Origin: Phascolarctos cinereus
Taxonomy: Eukaryota; Chordata; Mammalia; Diprotodontia; Phascolarctidae
Assembly: GCF_002099425.1 (NCBI RefSeq)
Contig: NW_018343984.1
Span: 16,095,501 to 16,159,500, forward strand
Reading direction: 5' to 3'
DNA: 64,000 bases
The translations under genes and the position numbers were made by a program. The notes beneath the pieces were generated by a model, which saw nothing but the letters and a program-made list of their open reading frames with translations, had not been told where the DNA came from and searched no databases. This document shows, one piece after another, positions 52,899 to 63,399 of the stretch; the stretch's first letter is position 1, and each line of letters begins with the position of its first letter.

Positions 52899-53145
52899 AT
52901 AAAAATACTATCTAAATTAGTTTACAGATTTAATTGACCAATGAAAAGTCTAACAGCTACCTCACAGAGCTAGACAAAAAATATTTAGAGGAACAAAAAT
53001 ATCTAGATGATGAAGGGAAATGATGAAAAGAAAAGGTAGTATAAGACAAGCTCTGTAATTTTTATCCCAATTGTCTTGCCCTAATGAGCTGGGTCCACAG
53101 ATCATGGGTCCTATGTGTCTTTTCTAATATTATAGCTCATAATTA

Positions 53146-53146
<1 letters not shown>

Positions 53147-53185
<39 letters not shown>

Positions 53186-53216
53186 AGACACACACACACA
53201 GACACACACACATATA
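53147..53216. repeat. (CA)n microsatellite
   Basis: About 18 CA units, then interrupted CAGACA/CATA units. Confidence 0.95.
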
Positions 53217-53334
53217 CACCTTCCTCTACTATGCTTTCCCTAAATATTATCAATCAGGAATCAATTTAGTTAGCTAGACTTAAGCAGCTTTTAGAAAGGG
53301 CATTTCCTAAGGTGGCAGAGTTGGTATAATTTAT

Positions 53335-53590
53335 TTCTCCCTAGGAGTGTGTTGGCTAATCTTTAACAACCAGTTCTTTGAAAAAAAAATACACAAGACA
53401 CTTTTAAGTTTAATCTGAACTATTAACATCTCCATCATTTTCTTAAGTTTAGACAATTGACAACAAAATAAAGCAAGTCCTGATTTGTAGCTTGCCAATT
53501 TTTGAGGTGTAAATGCCCACACTGAAAATTAAACAAGTGGCTCTTGTGAGAGCTTTGGAATCAGCTCCTATACACTTCTGCCCTTCCCCT
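53335..53590. repeat. Unclassified interspersed repeat, family X, copy B
   Basis: 'gttggctaatctttaacaac', 'taagtttaatctgaactatt', 'cattttcttaagtttagaca', 'tttttgaggtgtaaatgccc' and 'acactgaaaattaaacaagt' in the same order as copies A and C. Confidence 0.68.
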
Positions 53591-53639
53591 GGAAAAAATG
53601 TCTGTGATCTTCTTTCCCACAAATACATGCAACATTTAG

Positions 53640-54350
53640 AGTCTAGATGAAATTGGGCTCAAGTTTGGAGGGTTCGTTGCATTGTTGATGGAGCTGTGAA
53701 TTAGTCTAGATGTTCTGAAAAGCATTTTGGAATTACGTAAAGAAAATGACTCCAATATCTACACCCTTTCACCCAGAAATTCAGTTACTAGGCATATACA
53801 GCAAAGACGTCAGTCATTTTAAAAAGCTCCGTACGCTATAAAAGACTTGGAAAATTTTTTTTAGTAGGAAAGAACTGGAAATAAAATAGATGACTACTGA
53901 TTGGGGAATAGCTAATAAAATATGGTACATGAATGCAATGGAATATTACTGTGTCATAAGAAACAATGAATATAGTGGATACAGAAACATGAGCCCAAGA
54001 TATAAGAAACAATGCAGAGTAAAGTGATTGGAACCAGCAAAACAGTATACACAATAACCACAGCGATGTAAATGTAAAAGGAGGAAAAAAAAGCATTAAA
54101 TAATGGAAACTAAATGATGTGATGCTATAACAACCAAGTTTGGTCTCCAGAAAGATATATGAGATGGAATCTCCCTCCCTTCTCTGCAGAGGCAGGTGAT
54201 TGTAATGTCATACCACATCAATGTGTTGACTACTTTTGCTGAACTGTTATTTTTTCTTCTTTGTAATAGGGGGTGGCTCTCTGGGAAGGGGAAGGGAAGA
54301 GATGCTGGGAATTTTTAGGCATTATAAGAATGGTACCTGTTTTGTATAGG
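53640..54350 (+). mobile_element. L1 3' end (ORF2 C-terminus and 3'UTR)
   Basis: 'atattactgtgtcataagaa', 'gattggggaatagctaataa', 'tctccctcccttctctgcag' and 'gggggtggctctctgggaag' match the L1 3' type seen at 16400-16800. Confidence 0.78.
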
Positions 54351-54814
54351 GTAGTCTGGTTCACTTTAAGGGGGCTAGGAGACTATTCTTAGGGTCATTA
54401 TTGGAAGGGAAAGGAATAGAAGGGTTACTTGATCAGGAATCAATTTAGTTGATACTTGAGACATAAAAAAGGATCAGAGGAAGGAGAATTGGTGTTAGAG
54501 GTTTTAATGGAATTCCCATTGCCCTGTGGGGATGTCTTTCTGACCTAGTGTTGCCGATTGTTTAGGGGACTGTGGGTACAGAAGGGAATAGTGTTTTATT
54601 TGAATTCAATTAGGGATTGTATATTTTTAAAACTTATTTTAAGTAAAGTTGCCTTTATTGTATTTTATAGTTCATGAGGGTCTCATTGCTTTCTAATCCT
54701 GAGCTGGAATCACAGGATTGGTCTAAACTAGGCCTGGTCCAGAATGTATGTAAAAAAAAAAAAACAACCCCTAACTATAAGATGTATATGTCTTCTAATC
54801 CTAACCGTGTGCTA
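54351..54814. other. No recognised feature
   Basis: Unique-looking DNA with an A13 run at 54753. It contains the right copy of a 19-bp direct repeat (54432-54450). Confidence 0.35.
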
Positions 54815-55015
54815 ATAAATTTTAAGAATTGGCTCTACTGGAAAAAATGAACACCCAATAAACTTTTAAGTTCAACCTGCATTAACATTTTCTCCATTTT
54901 CTTTGGTCTAAACAATTAACAAAATAAGAAATCAGCACTTTATTTGCAGGTTTTCTGATTTCTGTGGCATAGATGCTCACACTGAAAATTTGACAATGGG
55001 CTACAAGCTGGCTAT
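54815..55015. repeat. Unclassified interspersed repeat, family X, copy C
   Basis: 'gtgtgctaataaattttaag', 'ttcaacctgcattaacattt', 'tctccattttctttggtcta', 'aacaattaacaaaataagaa' and 'gatgctcacactgaaaattt'. Confidence 0.68.
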
Positions 55016-55319
55016 CTCACACACACCTGTACTCCCACTATGCAACTCTCCTTTACCATTTGGGTCACTGGAAGTTTTGGTTGATTGGAGATGTGATTAC
55101 TGGACAAGTATGGTTAGTCAGAGATGTTCATCACTTGGTTGGCTGCAGAGTGATGAATTTTGGGCCCCTATAATTCTTAAAGACCATCTACTAAGTTCTG
55201 AAATGTTACAGCTTTATTGGTGGAAGGGCACATTGATAAAATTGACAAAATGATACACCCTTGAAATATTTGACTAACAGTGGAATTGGAGGTAAGATTG
55301 TAGTCTGCAAACAGCTACA

Positions 55320-55500
55320 GAAAGGGTTACCATTTGCACTATCTCCTTCTTCAATGCCTTTGCATGTCACTATTCTCCCTTCCTAAAATGCATTCTTTCT
55401 TCACCTCTACTTAGTACAATCTATAACTTCCTTTAAGGTTTATCTAATGAGCTACCTCCTCCAAGAAACCTTCCCCACCTTGGTTGTTAATGTCTTTCTT
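55320..55500 (+). mobile_element. L2 3'UTR
   Basis: 'cctttgcatgtcactattct', 'cctaaaatgcattctttctt' and 'gctacctcctccaagaaacc' followed by 'ttccccaccttgg'. Confidence 0.7.
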
Positions 55501-55513
55501 TTTCTTAAGTTTG

Positions 55514-55637
<124 letters not shown>

Positions 55638-55644
55638 GAGTTGG

Positions 55645-56340
55645 TTAACTAGCATTTATTAAGCACCTACTTTGTGTCAGGCACTGTGCTAAGTGCTAAG
55701 GATACAAGGAAAGGCAAAAATCAAGGCATTCTTACAGTCTAATGGGGGGAGACAAAATTCAAACATAGGTATCATATGTACATAAAGATATACGCAGGAA
55801 AAGATGGGTATAATCTCAGAGAGGACATTTAGATTAAGGAGGCCTGGGAAAGGCTTCTTAAAGAAGGTAGGTTAGGTGAGGTAAAGGACACCAAGGAAGC
55901 AAGGAGGGGAAAATGAGGAGGAAGAGAATTTGAGGCAGAGGGGACAGCCAGTGGAAATACTGAGATGGAAGAGAGTGTCTTGGTTGAGGAGCAACAAAGC
56001 GGGCAACGTCATAGGATCACATCAAGATCAGGCAGCTGGGGAGGAGCCAAACCAGGGGGAAACAGCGGCAGGGAAACCTAGAGAGAGGCGAGTAGCAAGG
56101 AAAAGAAGGTGGTCAACAGTGTCAAAGTTTTCAGAGAAGTCAAGAAGGATAAGGACTGAAAAAAAGCCATCAGATTTGGTGACTAGGAGATCACTGGTAA
56201 CTTTGCACAGAGCAATTTTGGTTGAGTGATGAGTTGGGAAGCCAGACCACAAAGAGTTAAGAAGAAAGGGAGAAGAAATGAAATGGAAGCACCAATTATA
56301 CATGGCTTTCTTACAAAGTTTAGCCATAAAAGGGAAGAGG
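55645..56340 (-). mobile_element. L2 3' region and reverse transcriptase, antisense
   Basis: The + strand tip reads 'cattaagcac'-type text as 'catttattaagcacctactt' and 'ggcactgtgctaagtgctaa'. On the minus strand, 56100-56270 translates to LWSGFPTHHSTKIALCKVTSDLLVTKSDGFFSVLILLDFSENFDTVDHLLFLATR, of which the L2 RT blocks SGFxxxHSTxTAL and LILLDxSxxFDTVDH are clear. Most of ORF2 between the tip and the RT is deleted. Confidence 0.85.
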
Positions 56341-56369
56341 GATAAAGCTAGAAGTAGGGATAAAAATAG

Positions 56370-56578
56370 AGGGAGACACCCATACACGTATACATGCATG
56401 CATGCACACACACATATAAATAGATGCATACATATATGTATATGATGTGTATATATACGTATGCATATAATAATAACAATGTGTATATATCTATGTATAC
56501 ATAGACATACCTGTATGTGTATATGTGTACACATATGCATACACACATGTATGTGTGTGTGTGTCTGTGTGTGTGTAT
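56370..56578. repeat. (CA/TATG)n microsatellite
   Basis: Irregular CATG, CACA and TATG units over about 200 bp. The 172-codon minus frame is mostly this tract fused to antisense L2. Confidence 0.9.
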
Positions 56579-56579
56579 C

Positions 56580-56680
56580 CTTTCAGTAGAATATACATTC
56601 TCTAAGGACAGAGATTATTTCATTTTCATCCATATTTAAGGCAGAATTTTGCACATAAAAGGCACAGAATTAAGGAGTAG
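56580..56680 (+). mobile_element. L2 3' end
   Basis: 'tagaatatacattctctaag' and 'gacagagattatttcatttt', then 'ttgcacataaaaggcacaga'. Confidence 0.6.
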
Positions 56681-56719
56681 TGGAATGTATTACATTCTAC
56701 AAACGAACACTTACTTCGT

Positions 56720-57095
56720 ATACTTTCGAATCTTCTTGGGGTGGAGCTGAGGTGCCTTTCTTTGTACCCTTAGTTCATGACACATGTTGATGTTGTAGTT
56801 GAATCGTGTGGGGCTCTCTGGGACCCTGTTTTGGGGATTTCTTGGCAGAGATACTGGAGGGGTTTGCCCTTCCTTCTCTGGCTCATTTTACACATGAGGA
56901 ACTGAGGTAAGTAGGGTTAAGGGACTTACCTGAGGTCACACAGCTATTAAGTGTCTGAGGCCAGATTTGAACTCAAGATGAGTCTTCCTGACTCTAGGTC
57001 CAGTGCTCTATGCACTGCACCACCTAGCTGCCAAATTCATAGCATGTAGTAAGCACTTAATAATGATTGTTGAATGATGTATTGATTGACTTGTC
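56720..57095 (+). mobile_element. L2 3' end split by a SINE
   Basis: 'tttgtacccttagttcatga' stops at about 56785 and the tip 'catagcatgtagtaagcact' and 'taataatgattgttgaatga' resumes at 57037. Confidence 0.65.
56786..57034 (-). mobile_element. Marsupial CORE-SINE in L2, antisense
   Basis: 'tggcagagatactggagggg', 'tgaggtcacacagctattaa' and 'ctatgcactgcaccacctag'. Flanks 'ttcatgacacatg' and 'ttcatagcatgt' are a decayed target duplication. Confidence 0.88.
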
Positions 57096-57139
57096 TCTAA
57101 GAGTTTCACATGCATTGGCCTCATCTCCCTAGGTATATT

Positions 57140-57258
57140 GGAGGTATCTTGAAGGAGAGGATTATGTCTTATGCTGCTTTGCTATCGCCTACAGCAAATA
57201 TCACTATGTGAGGAATATATAAGATGTCCTAATAAATACATATTGATTGATTCAAAAT
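57140..57258 (+). mobile_element. L2 3' end
   Basis: 'gaaggagaggattatgtctt' and 'cctaataaatacatattgat' with a tgatt tail. Confidence 0.65.
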
Positions 57259-57259
57259 A

Positions 57260-58965
57260 AAGTCTGAACATATGACCAACATGACAGAAATAAAAGGAAA
57301 TGACTTGAGATGTGATTGCTAATCTATTGGTGGATAGTCACTGGTAGAACAAAGGACCAGGGATGCTAGTTAGATCCACTCCGATTTTGGTAGGCCCCCA
57401 AAACAGGCAGCAGTATAAGAACCGTTTGAATCCTGGCCCTTAGATGGGAGTTACCATATAAGACAGGGTGCCAAGATGGTGGTTGCTCTCTAATTATAAA
57501 TAGATGTATTCCTCAGGGCCAGCATGAAGCTAAGTCATTTAATGGCTCCCAGAAAACAAACAAACAAAAAACTATCTCTGCAAGGGAAGAGAAAGAAGCT
57601 AGACAGAGAAATTTATGAGAAAACATTAAAAAGCTAAACATACATAGCTTGACCAAATGAAGATCATGAAGGGGGATCCCAGCTACAAAAATAATTGATG
57701 TGTTGTAAATGCTAAGGAGACTCATTCAGAGTAGTCTTGCTGGCAGTTATGGGAGAGGATTCAGCTAAAACAAAGATAGGATGCTACTTGGAAGAAGAGG
57801 GGGAAAAAATCCCCTGGAACAGACCCGTTGGTCTTGTTTCCCTGGGGAAGATGTGAAGGAAATCCCCACATCTCAATCATTTCAAAGTGGACAGTATCAT
57901 TCCAGCTCTAAGAGCAGATGAGTTGGTGAGGGAGAGAGCAAAGTATTCTGTTGGCAGAAGATGCCCTAACATTGACCTGATGGGTCTCTCCCCTTTCTCT
58001 TTCTTGATTCAATTAATTTATATGATTCAACACAAACAGACAAAACCGTGCCAGGCCAGGGCCGTGAGCCAGAGGTTTCCATGAGATTCAACAGTCTCCA
58101 CACTGCTCCTGGTGTAGGGAACCTGGGTCATGTTTGGGGGCTAGAACTCAGGTTGTATCCTACTGAGGCAAGGTTACAAAGGGGCTCTGTCTGTAAACAG
58201 GAACATTGATGTCATTGAGGACATGGGAGAAAATTCTCTTTCCCAAATGGGGTGCATAAAAATTCTCTTTAATCAAGCAGCTTTCTAGCCCAAATTAGTA
58301 TTCTTTTAGATATGATGAACCACACTAGTCCATCTCTCTCTCTGGACTAGGTTTTGGGGATTGCCGGCTAGAAGCCTGTGACTGTCAGAAGTCACATTTG
58401 AATGCATGACACGGGCCCATGTTTTTCTTTTCCTTCTTTTTAATCAAGGGCATATTGCAAAAATTAAATTATATTAATTTGCCAATCACCTTGTACTGCC
58501 TGCTGTTTAAGAAATATCCCAACCTAAGGAAAAAAAAAACTTTGGCATGTGACAAAAGAATTTTAGAACTGAGACCTCAGCTGTGATCTAATTAAACAAT
58601 GAGAGTTGACAAAATAGTCAGAGCTGTCTGTTAATGACCTCCTGGGGCAGTTAAACATACCAAGGCAAAGAATGGACGGGAAGGTCATCCTCTTCCCTCT
58701 GATAAAAAGTCTTGGAGGATCAGGGCCTGATTGAATCTCACTTCAGCTTGTGCCTGAGATACTCTGGCACACAAGAACCCCTGAGGCGAGACTGTCTGGC
58801 TCAAGTTCCCCAAGCAAAACTCACCCAACAATGGCGAGCAAGCTATTCCCAAGCATGAACAGAACAAAACAATGCAAAAATGCATCAAGTGGGTTATTAA
58901 AGATAATTTAACAGCATGCAAGTTAAATAGAAGACCATGGCTACAAATGATGAGGATGCCATGAG
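57260..58965. other. Largest repeat-poor island
   Basis: About 1.7 kb without a repeat that I can name. It contains homeodomain-like 'atctaattaaacaatgagag' (58588) next to a SOX-like acaatgag, a run of unusual even-composition sequence, and palindromic 'cataaaaattct' stretches. No coding signal. Best candidate for conserved noncoding DNA. Confidence 0.4.
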
Positions 58966-59012
58966 AATTTAAAGTCCAGTTCTCTATGTACTGCACCATC
59001 TAGGTGCCTACT
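58966..59012 (-). mobile_element. SINE tRNA-like head remnant, antisense
   Basis: 'agtccagttctctatgtact' and 'gcaccatctaggtgcctact'. The body is missing. Confidence 0.7.
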
Positions 59013-59137
59013 TCTGATAGCCTCTGAAAACTCCATATGGAGGAAAAGGGTAAAATGCATGTTACTATAATTAGTGATTAAGAAAGAATGGTGAATATAT
59101 GTATAAGTACATAAATGTAAGCACACATACACAAATC

Positions 59138-59264
59138 TATCATCTCTCTCTATCTCTCTATCTCTGTCTCTTTCTATCTCTTTTACTGTCTCTGTGTCTT
59201 TATGTCTCTATGTCTCTGTTTCTCTGTCTATCTCTGTCTCCTTCTCTCTCTCTCTCTCTCCTCC
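59138..59264. repeat. (TCTCTG/TC)n pyrimidine tract
   Basis: About 125 bp of C/T with sparse G, ending in (CT)9. Confidence 0.93.
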
Positions 59265-59574
59265 AATAGGATCAAACCCCATTGCTGACAAGCACATGCG
59301 GAAACGTCTGTCCAGATGTTGAAAAAGCCTGCTCTTTTTAACCATTTAGGAACACATTTTTAGAAACAAAATGAAACTGAGCATAAGTTCAGTTCCACTC
59401 AAACTTTTGTTTTAATCTCCTCATATTTGCAAGTGACAGTGCTCAGGACTGGGGATAAGAAAACAAAAAAGAAAAGAAAAAAAAAGGAGGTGATATAAGT
59501 ACAATGATAAAGAAGTTAATTTGAGAAAGGAAAAAAGCACCAACAACCAAGAATTATGGTGGGAAAAAGGGTCA

Positions 59575-59742
59575 GAAAATCAATCAATCAATCAATCAAG
59601 AATTCATTAAGCATCGATTACACCAGACACCGTGCTAGGTGTTGGGGAATACCAACACCAAACCAAACAAACAAAAGAAAACAAAATCTTAAAAATCCCT
59701 TGCCCTCAAAAAAACTTACATTCCATGGTAGGAGAAAGTACT
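59575..59742 (-). mobile_element. L2 3' end, antisense
   Basis: (aatc)5, 'aagaattcattaagcatcga', 'ccgtgctaggtgttggggaa' and 'ttgccctcaaaaaaacttac'. Confidence 0.82.
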
Positions 59743-59929
59743 GATATCAATAAGTATCCACCAGGCTCCTTTGGGGAGAGGGTACCTGACTAGAGTTTCA
59801 GAGGACATTTCCCCTCTAGATTTCTATAAGGCCCAGGTAAGGTATTGGTTGAATAAACTTGTAGAAACATACAATGGTTGAGTTTGGGAAATAATTAATT
59901 GTTAATTTGATTAGAATGAAGAAGGAATG

Positions 59930-60120
59930 CAGAGAGCAGAACGAGCTGGAGTTAGAGTTGGTGTCTGAAGACCTAGGTTTGAATTCCAGCTGTGCTTTGT
60001 AACCTTGGGCAAATAGTTTAACCTCTCTGTGCCTCAGTTTCCTCATTTGTGGAATAATCGTGTTGAATTAGATGACCTGTAAGGTCCTTTCCAGCTCTAA
60101 AGCTATGAATTGATATGATT
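59930..60120 (+). mobile_element. THER1-like SINE, near complete
   Basis: 'gacctaggtttgaattccag', 'tctgtgcctcagtttcctca', 'gttgaattagatgacctgta' and 'aggtcctttccagctctaaa'. Confidence 0.85.
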
Positions 60121-60159
60121 CCATATGGATATAAAATTTTCCAAGAATAACTGAATTAA

Positions 60160-60415
60160 TTGTTATTGTTCAGTCATTTCAGTTATGTCCAAATCTTCAT
60201 GACCTGATTTGGAGTTTTCTTGGCAGAGACACTGGAGTGGTTTGCCATTTCCTTCTTCAGCCCATTTTACAGATGAGGAAACTGAGGCAAACAAGGTTAA
60301 GTGACTTGTCTGGGGTCACATAGCTGGGAAGTGTCTGAGATCTGATCTGAACTCACAAAGATGAGTCTTCCTGACTCCAGGCCCAGCACTCCACCCACCC
60401 TTCCAGGTGATGCAT
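60160..60415 (-). mobile_element. Marsupial CORE-SINE, antisense
   Basis: 'attgttcagtcatttcagtt', 'gacactggagtggtttgcca', 'ggaaactgaggcaaacaagg' and 'actccaggcccagcactcca'. Confidence 0.93.
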
Positions 60416-60424
60416 TAAAGACGC

Positions 60425-61440
60425 TAGTAATTTAATGTATTGCTGAATTTAGGTTTTTGTCATTTTTTTCCTTGTTGTTGGCAACAACAAGGACATTATC
60501 TTTACCATAATCATCAATAGAAGTGCTCATTGACTTTCAGCTACTTTGCATGGCACTGTCAAAATACTACCTCAACCTTTTTAAATAATTAAGGCTATAT
60601 TTAAGAATTGGGAGGGGCATTGCAGTGAGGAGTTTGTTGGTTTGAACTAAATGGATTCACATGCTTAATCTGCCTCATCAGGATTTATTCACCTTCTCGT
60701 CCTCTAAAACACTGAGATTTCTTTTCAAGTTTTTAATGCAGCAAACATTATCCTACCTGCCACTTCCATTGGGATTTCTGCATGGCTTCGTCTAATTACT
60801 CTTGATGCTAGACCTTGCATGCTATGAAAACTTCAAAGAAAAAAAAAGACTAGAAAAAGGGAGTTTTTCAGGCACAGTATCAAGGAGACAAGATAGCATT
60901 TTGTTCTCGGGCTATGATGGACAAAACATATGGATAATCTATTACAATGATGGATGGTACAAATTTTAATATAAAACATCAGGTGTGGTGAATTTCTTCT
61001 AGAATGTCTTTTGAAATTGCTCAGTCGTTGTTTGGTCCAAATGTAATAGCTAAAGTTTAAAAGTTTTCCCAGTGTAAAAAAAAAAAGTGGTGTGGTCAGG
61101 GAGGGGACTGGAGGGGGGGGTGAATCTAATTACCTTTGATTCTCTTGACCAGCACGAGTGAAATGTTGGTTCAGAGCAATGGTTTCAAAAAGAAGTACCT
61201 GAAAATGAATCATACTTCCTGCCTCCAGGCTAGACTGCTTCTCAAGCACATTGGGTGTTTCTCCTCTAGCATGGATTGAATACCAGGGGCCTCATCTCTA
61301 TCTTTTAGGAAGCCAAATAAGCTAACTGCAAAATACCTTCACAGTTTTAAAAAAAGATTCTCACTTCCATTTTTTTTCCTAATGAGAATTTCTCTCCCCC
61401 CCGCCACCCTCCCCACTCCCATAAATAAGACCATACAATC
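60425..61440. other. Repeat-poor island
   Basis: About 1 kb without a named repeat. It has a perfect 23-nt palindrome at 60470-60492, and 'gtctaattactcttgatgct' near 60791 carries a homeodomain core. G8 and C6 runs lie at 61109 and 61397. Confidence 0.4.
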
Positions 61441-61444
61441 CTAA

Positions 61445-61540
61445 TAAAATGAAAAGATCATGGGATCCTTGATCAAGAGGCCATCCGGTCCAACCCTTTC
61501 TCTTTTTACAAATGAATAAACTGAGTACCATTAGGCAAAC
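61445..61540 (-). mobile_element. MIR fragment, antisense
   Basis: 'gaggccatccggtccaaccc' and 'ctttttacaaatgaataaac'. Confidence 0.65.
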
Positions 61541-61558
61541 TGTTAGTCAACAAGTGTT

Positions 61559-61772
61559 TGTTGCTGCTGCTGCTGCTGCTGCTGCTGCATCGTTTCAATC
61601 ATGTCCAGCTCTTCATGACCCCATTTGAGGCTTTCTTGGCAAAGATATTGGAGTGGTTTGCCGTTTCCTTCTCCAGCTCCTTTGTTTTTTTTACAGATGA
61701 GAAAACTAAGACAAACAGTGTTAAGTGACTTGCCCAGGGTCACACAGCTAGTAAGTGTCTGAGATAGACATT
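61559..61772 (-). mobile_element. Marsupial CORE-SINE with expanded (CAG)n tail, antisense
   Basis: Nine GCT units (61562-61588) replace the usual gtt-rich SINE end. The body follows: 'ttcttggcaaagatattgga', 'tttccttctccagctccttt' and 'ttgcccagggtcacacagct'. The poly-Q frame on the minus strand is this tract. Confidence 0.93.
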
Positions 61773-61784
61773 ATTATTATCAAT

Positions 61785-61890
61785 TATTATATAAGCACCT
61801 TGATGGAATGTTTCATGTAGTGTATTTGTATTCCAAGCACCTAGCCCAAATCATCGACTGGCATATAATAATTGCTTGTCAGATTGGAAA
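61785..61890 (+). mobile_element. L2 3' end
   Basis: 'ttgtattccaagcacctagc' and 'actggcatataataattgct'. Confidence 0.6.
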
Positions 61891-62340
61891 CAAGATGCTT
61901 CTCTAAAGTCAAATGGTTAGCATGTGAGTAGGTCATGGTTTGCAAGTGTCCTTACCTCCCCCCCCGACCCCTAGCACTTTGTTCACCGGACCATATTACC
62001 TCCTATGGGCACGGTTTGGCTTCTTAGACTTGTACAGAATTCACCGCAAAATTCAATGATAAGGAAGAATCAATTCAACGTTATGATGTCATGACCAAGT
62101 AAATCATTCAGGGCTAAGGACTCACCTGACTGCCACTTGCCAGAAGTAATTCATGTGAATTAGACTGAGGCTTTCGTCATTCCTGATGGTAGGACACACA
62201 ACCATGGAAGTCAAAAGTCTTATCTGGGTCCCGGTATAACTCCAAACAAATAGGGGAGTAAAAAAGAACCAAAACCTAAAACAAAGCAAAACTTAGCTCC
62301 CTTCCAAGACCATTTATCCTCATCTCCTTTAATATTTTGT

Positions 62341-62344
<4 letters not shown>

Positions 62345-62386
<42 letters not shown>

Positions 62387-62494
62387 ATGTATGTAATATA
62401 TACATACACACAAAGAGAGAACAAAAGTGAGAGTGAGAGAGAGAAAATGAAAGGAGAGAAAAGAGAAGAGAAAGAGAGAAGAGGAGAGAGAGGA

Positions 62495-62531
<37 letters not shown>
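62345..62531. repeat. (GT)n ... (GA)n ... (CA)n compound microsatellite
   Basis: GT about 20 units, a TATG bridge, an A/G-rich spacer of about 80 bp, then CA about 18 units. The outer tracts are reverse complements. Confidence 0.96.
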
Positions 62532-62534
<3 letters not shown>

Positions 62535-62559
62535 ACTGCAATGCCGGAGACCCAAGGTC

Positions 62560-62680
62560 ACATCCTCACTGTGACACTTTTTAGCTCAGTGATCTTAGAC
62601 AAATTGCTTTACTTTTTTGAACCCCATTTTCTTCTGCTAACTTTAGAGGTCTACGAAAACACAAGTAGTGACCTAGCATA
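62560..62680 (+). mobile_element. Possible MIR
   Basis: 'gctcagtgatcttagacaaa' and 'ttgctttacttttttgaacc' are MIR-like. Confidence 0.45.
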
Positions 62681-62699
62681 ACCCTCTCATTTAAAGATG

Positions 62700-63140
62700 G
62701 TGAAACATTCCCAGAAAGGTGACAAAGATCTCAATTCTCAGCTTTACACAGTGCTCTGCCAATTTTGAAATGGATCTAAGCTCTCACTCATGTGACTACT
62801 CCCTCCAGCAATGCAGATCACAACTTATCCACGATGGTCTACGCTGTGTGACTCACGCCCACATCCTCCCAAAGTTTGCCAAAGGGGGGCACCCAACATT
62901 GCAGGCACTTTCCTCACTGTTAGCATTGGGCCGATACCAGGGTTAACACCTGAACAATTCACAGGTTATCCTTCCCTTTCACCAATGCCTTCTTGGTTCT
63001 TACATGTCATTGGTGGCTGTGTATACTATGGTTCTTCTTTGCGTTTTTTTTTTTTTGTAATGTGTTAGACTCCAAAGGCAATGGAAAGATGTGTGGTTGG
63101 TGTGTGTAGACTGGTGGGCACACAAGTAAGTAGATGCTTA
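62700..63140. other. No recognised feature
   Basis: No gene or repeat recognised; a T12 run lies at 63045. Confidence 0.35.
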
Positions 63141-63144
63141 ATTA

Positions 63145-63395
63145 TTGCATGCTGGTACAGTGAATAGAGAGATAGAATGTTGGCCCTGGAGCCAGGGAGA
63201 CCTGAGTTCAAATTTTGCCTCAAACTCTTTGTTAGATGTGTGACCCTGAGTAAGTCACTAAACCTCTGTTAAATGAGGATGATAATAGCACCTTCCTCCC
63301 AGGGTTGTTTCTGCAATCAAAGGAAACAATATGTGCAGAGCACTTTGCAAACCTTAAACACTATATTAAGGCTATTATCATTATCATTATGCTCC
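63145..63395 (+). mobile_element. Marsupial SINE with MIR3-like tail
   Basis: 'gttggccctggagccaggga', 'gacctgagttcaaattttgc', 'gatgataatagcaccttcct' and 'gcagagcactttgcaaacct', with a (TTATCA)n tail. Confidence 0.88.
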
Positions 63396-63399
63396 AGAA

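Larger units (their letters stand above)
52040..53060 (+). mobile_element. L1 ORF2 RT fragment with nested SINEs
   Basis: 52076-52114 translates to LFADDMMVYLENP, the L1 RT catalytic FADD box. The same ORF2 resumes after the SINE block at 52905 ('aatactatctaaattagttt', 'cagagctagacaaaaaatat'). Confidence 0.8.

Noticed and set aside
56028-56546. 172-codon minus frame, the longest in the window
   Set aside because: Half is a CATA/TATG microsatellite (MCMHMCTHIHIQV) and half is antisense L2 RT.
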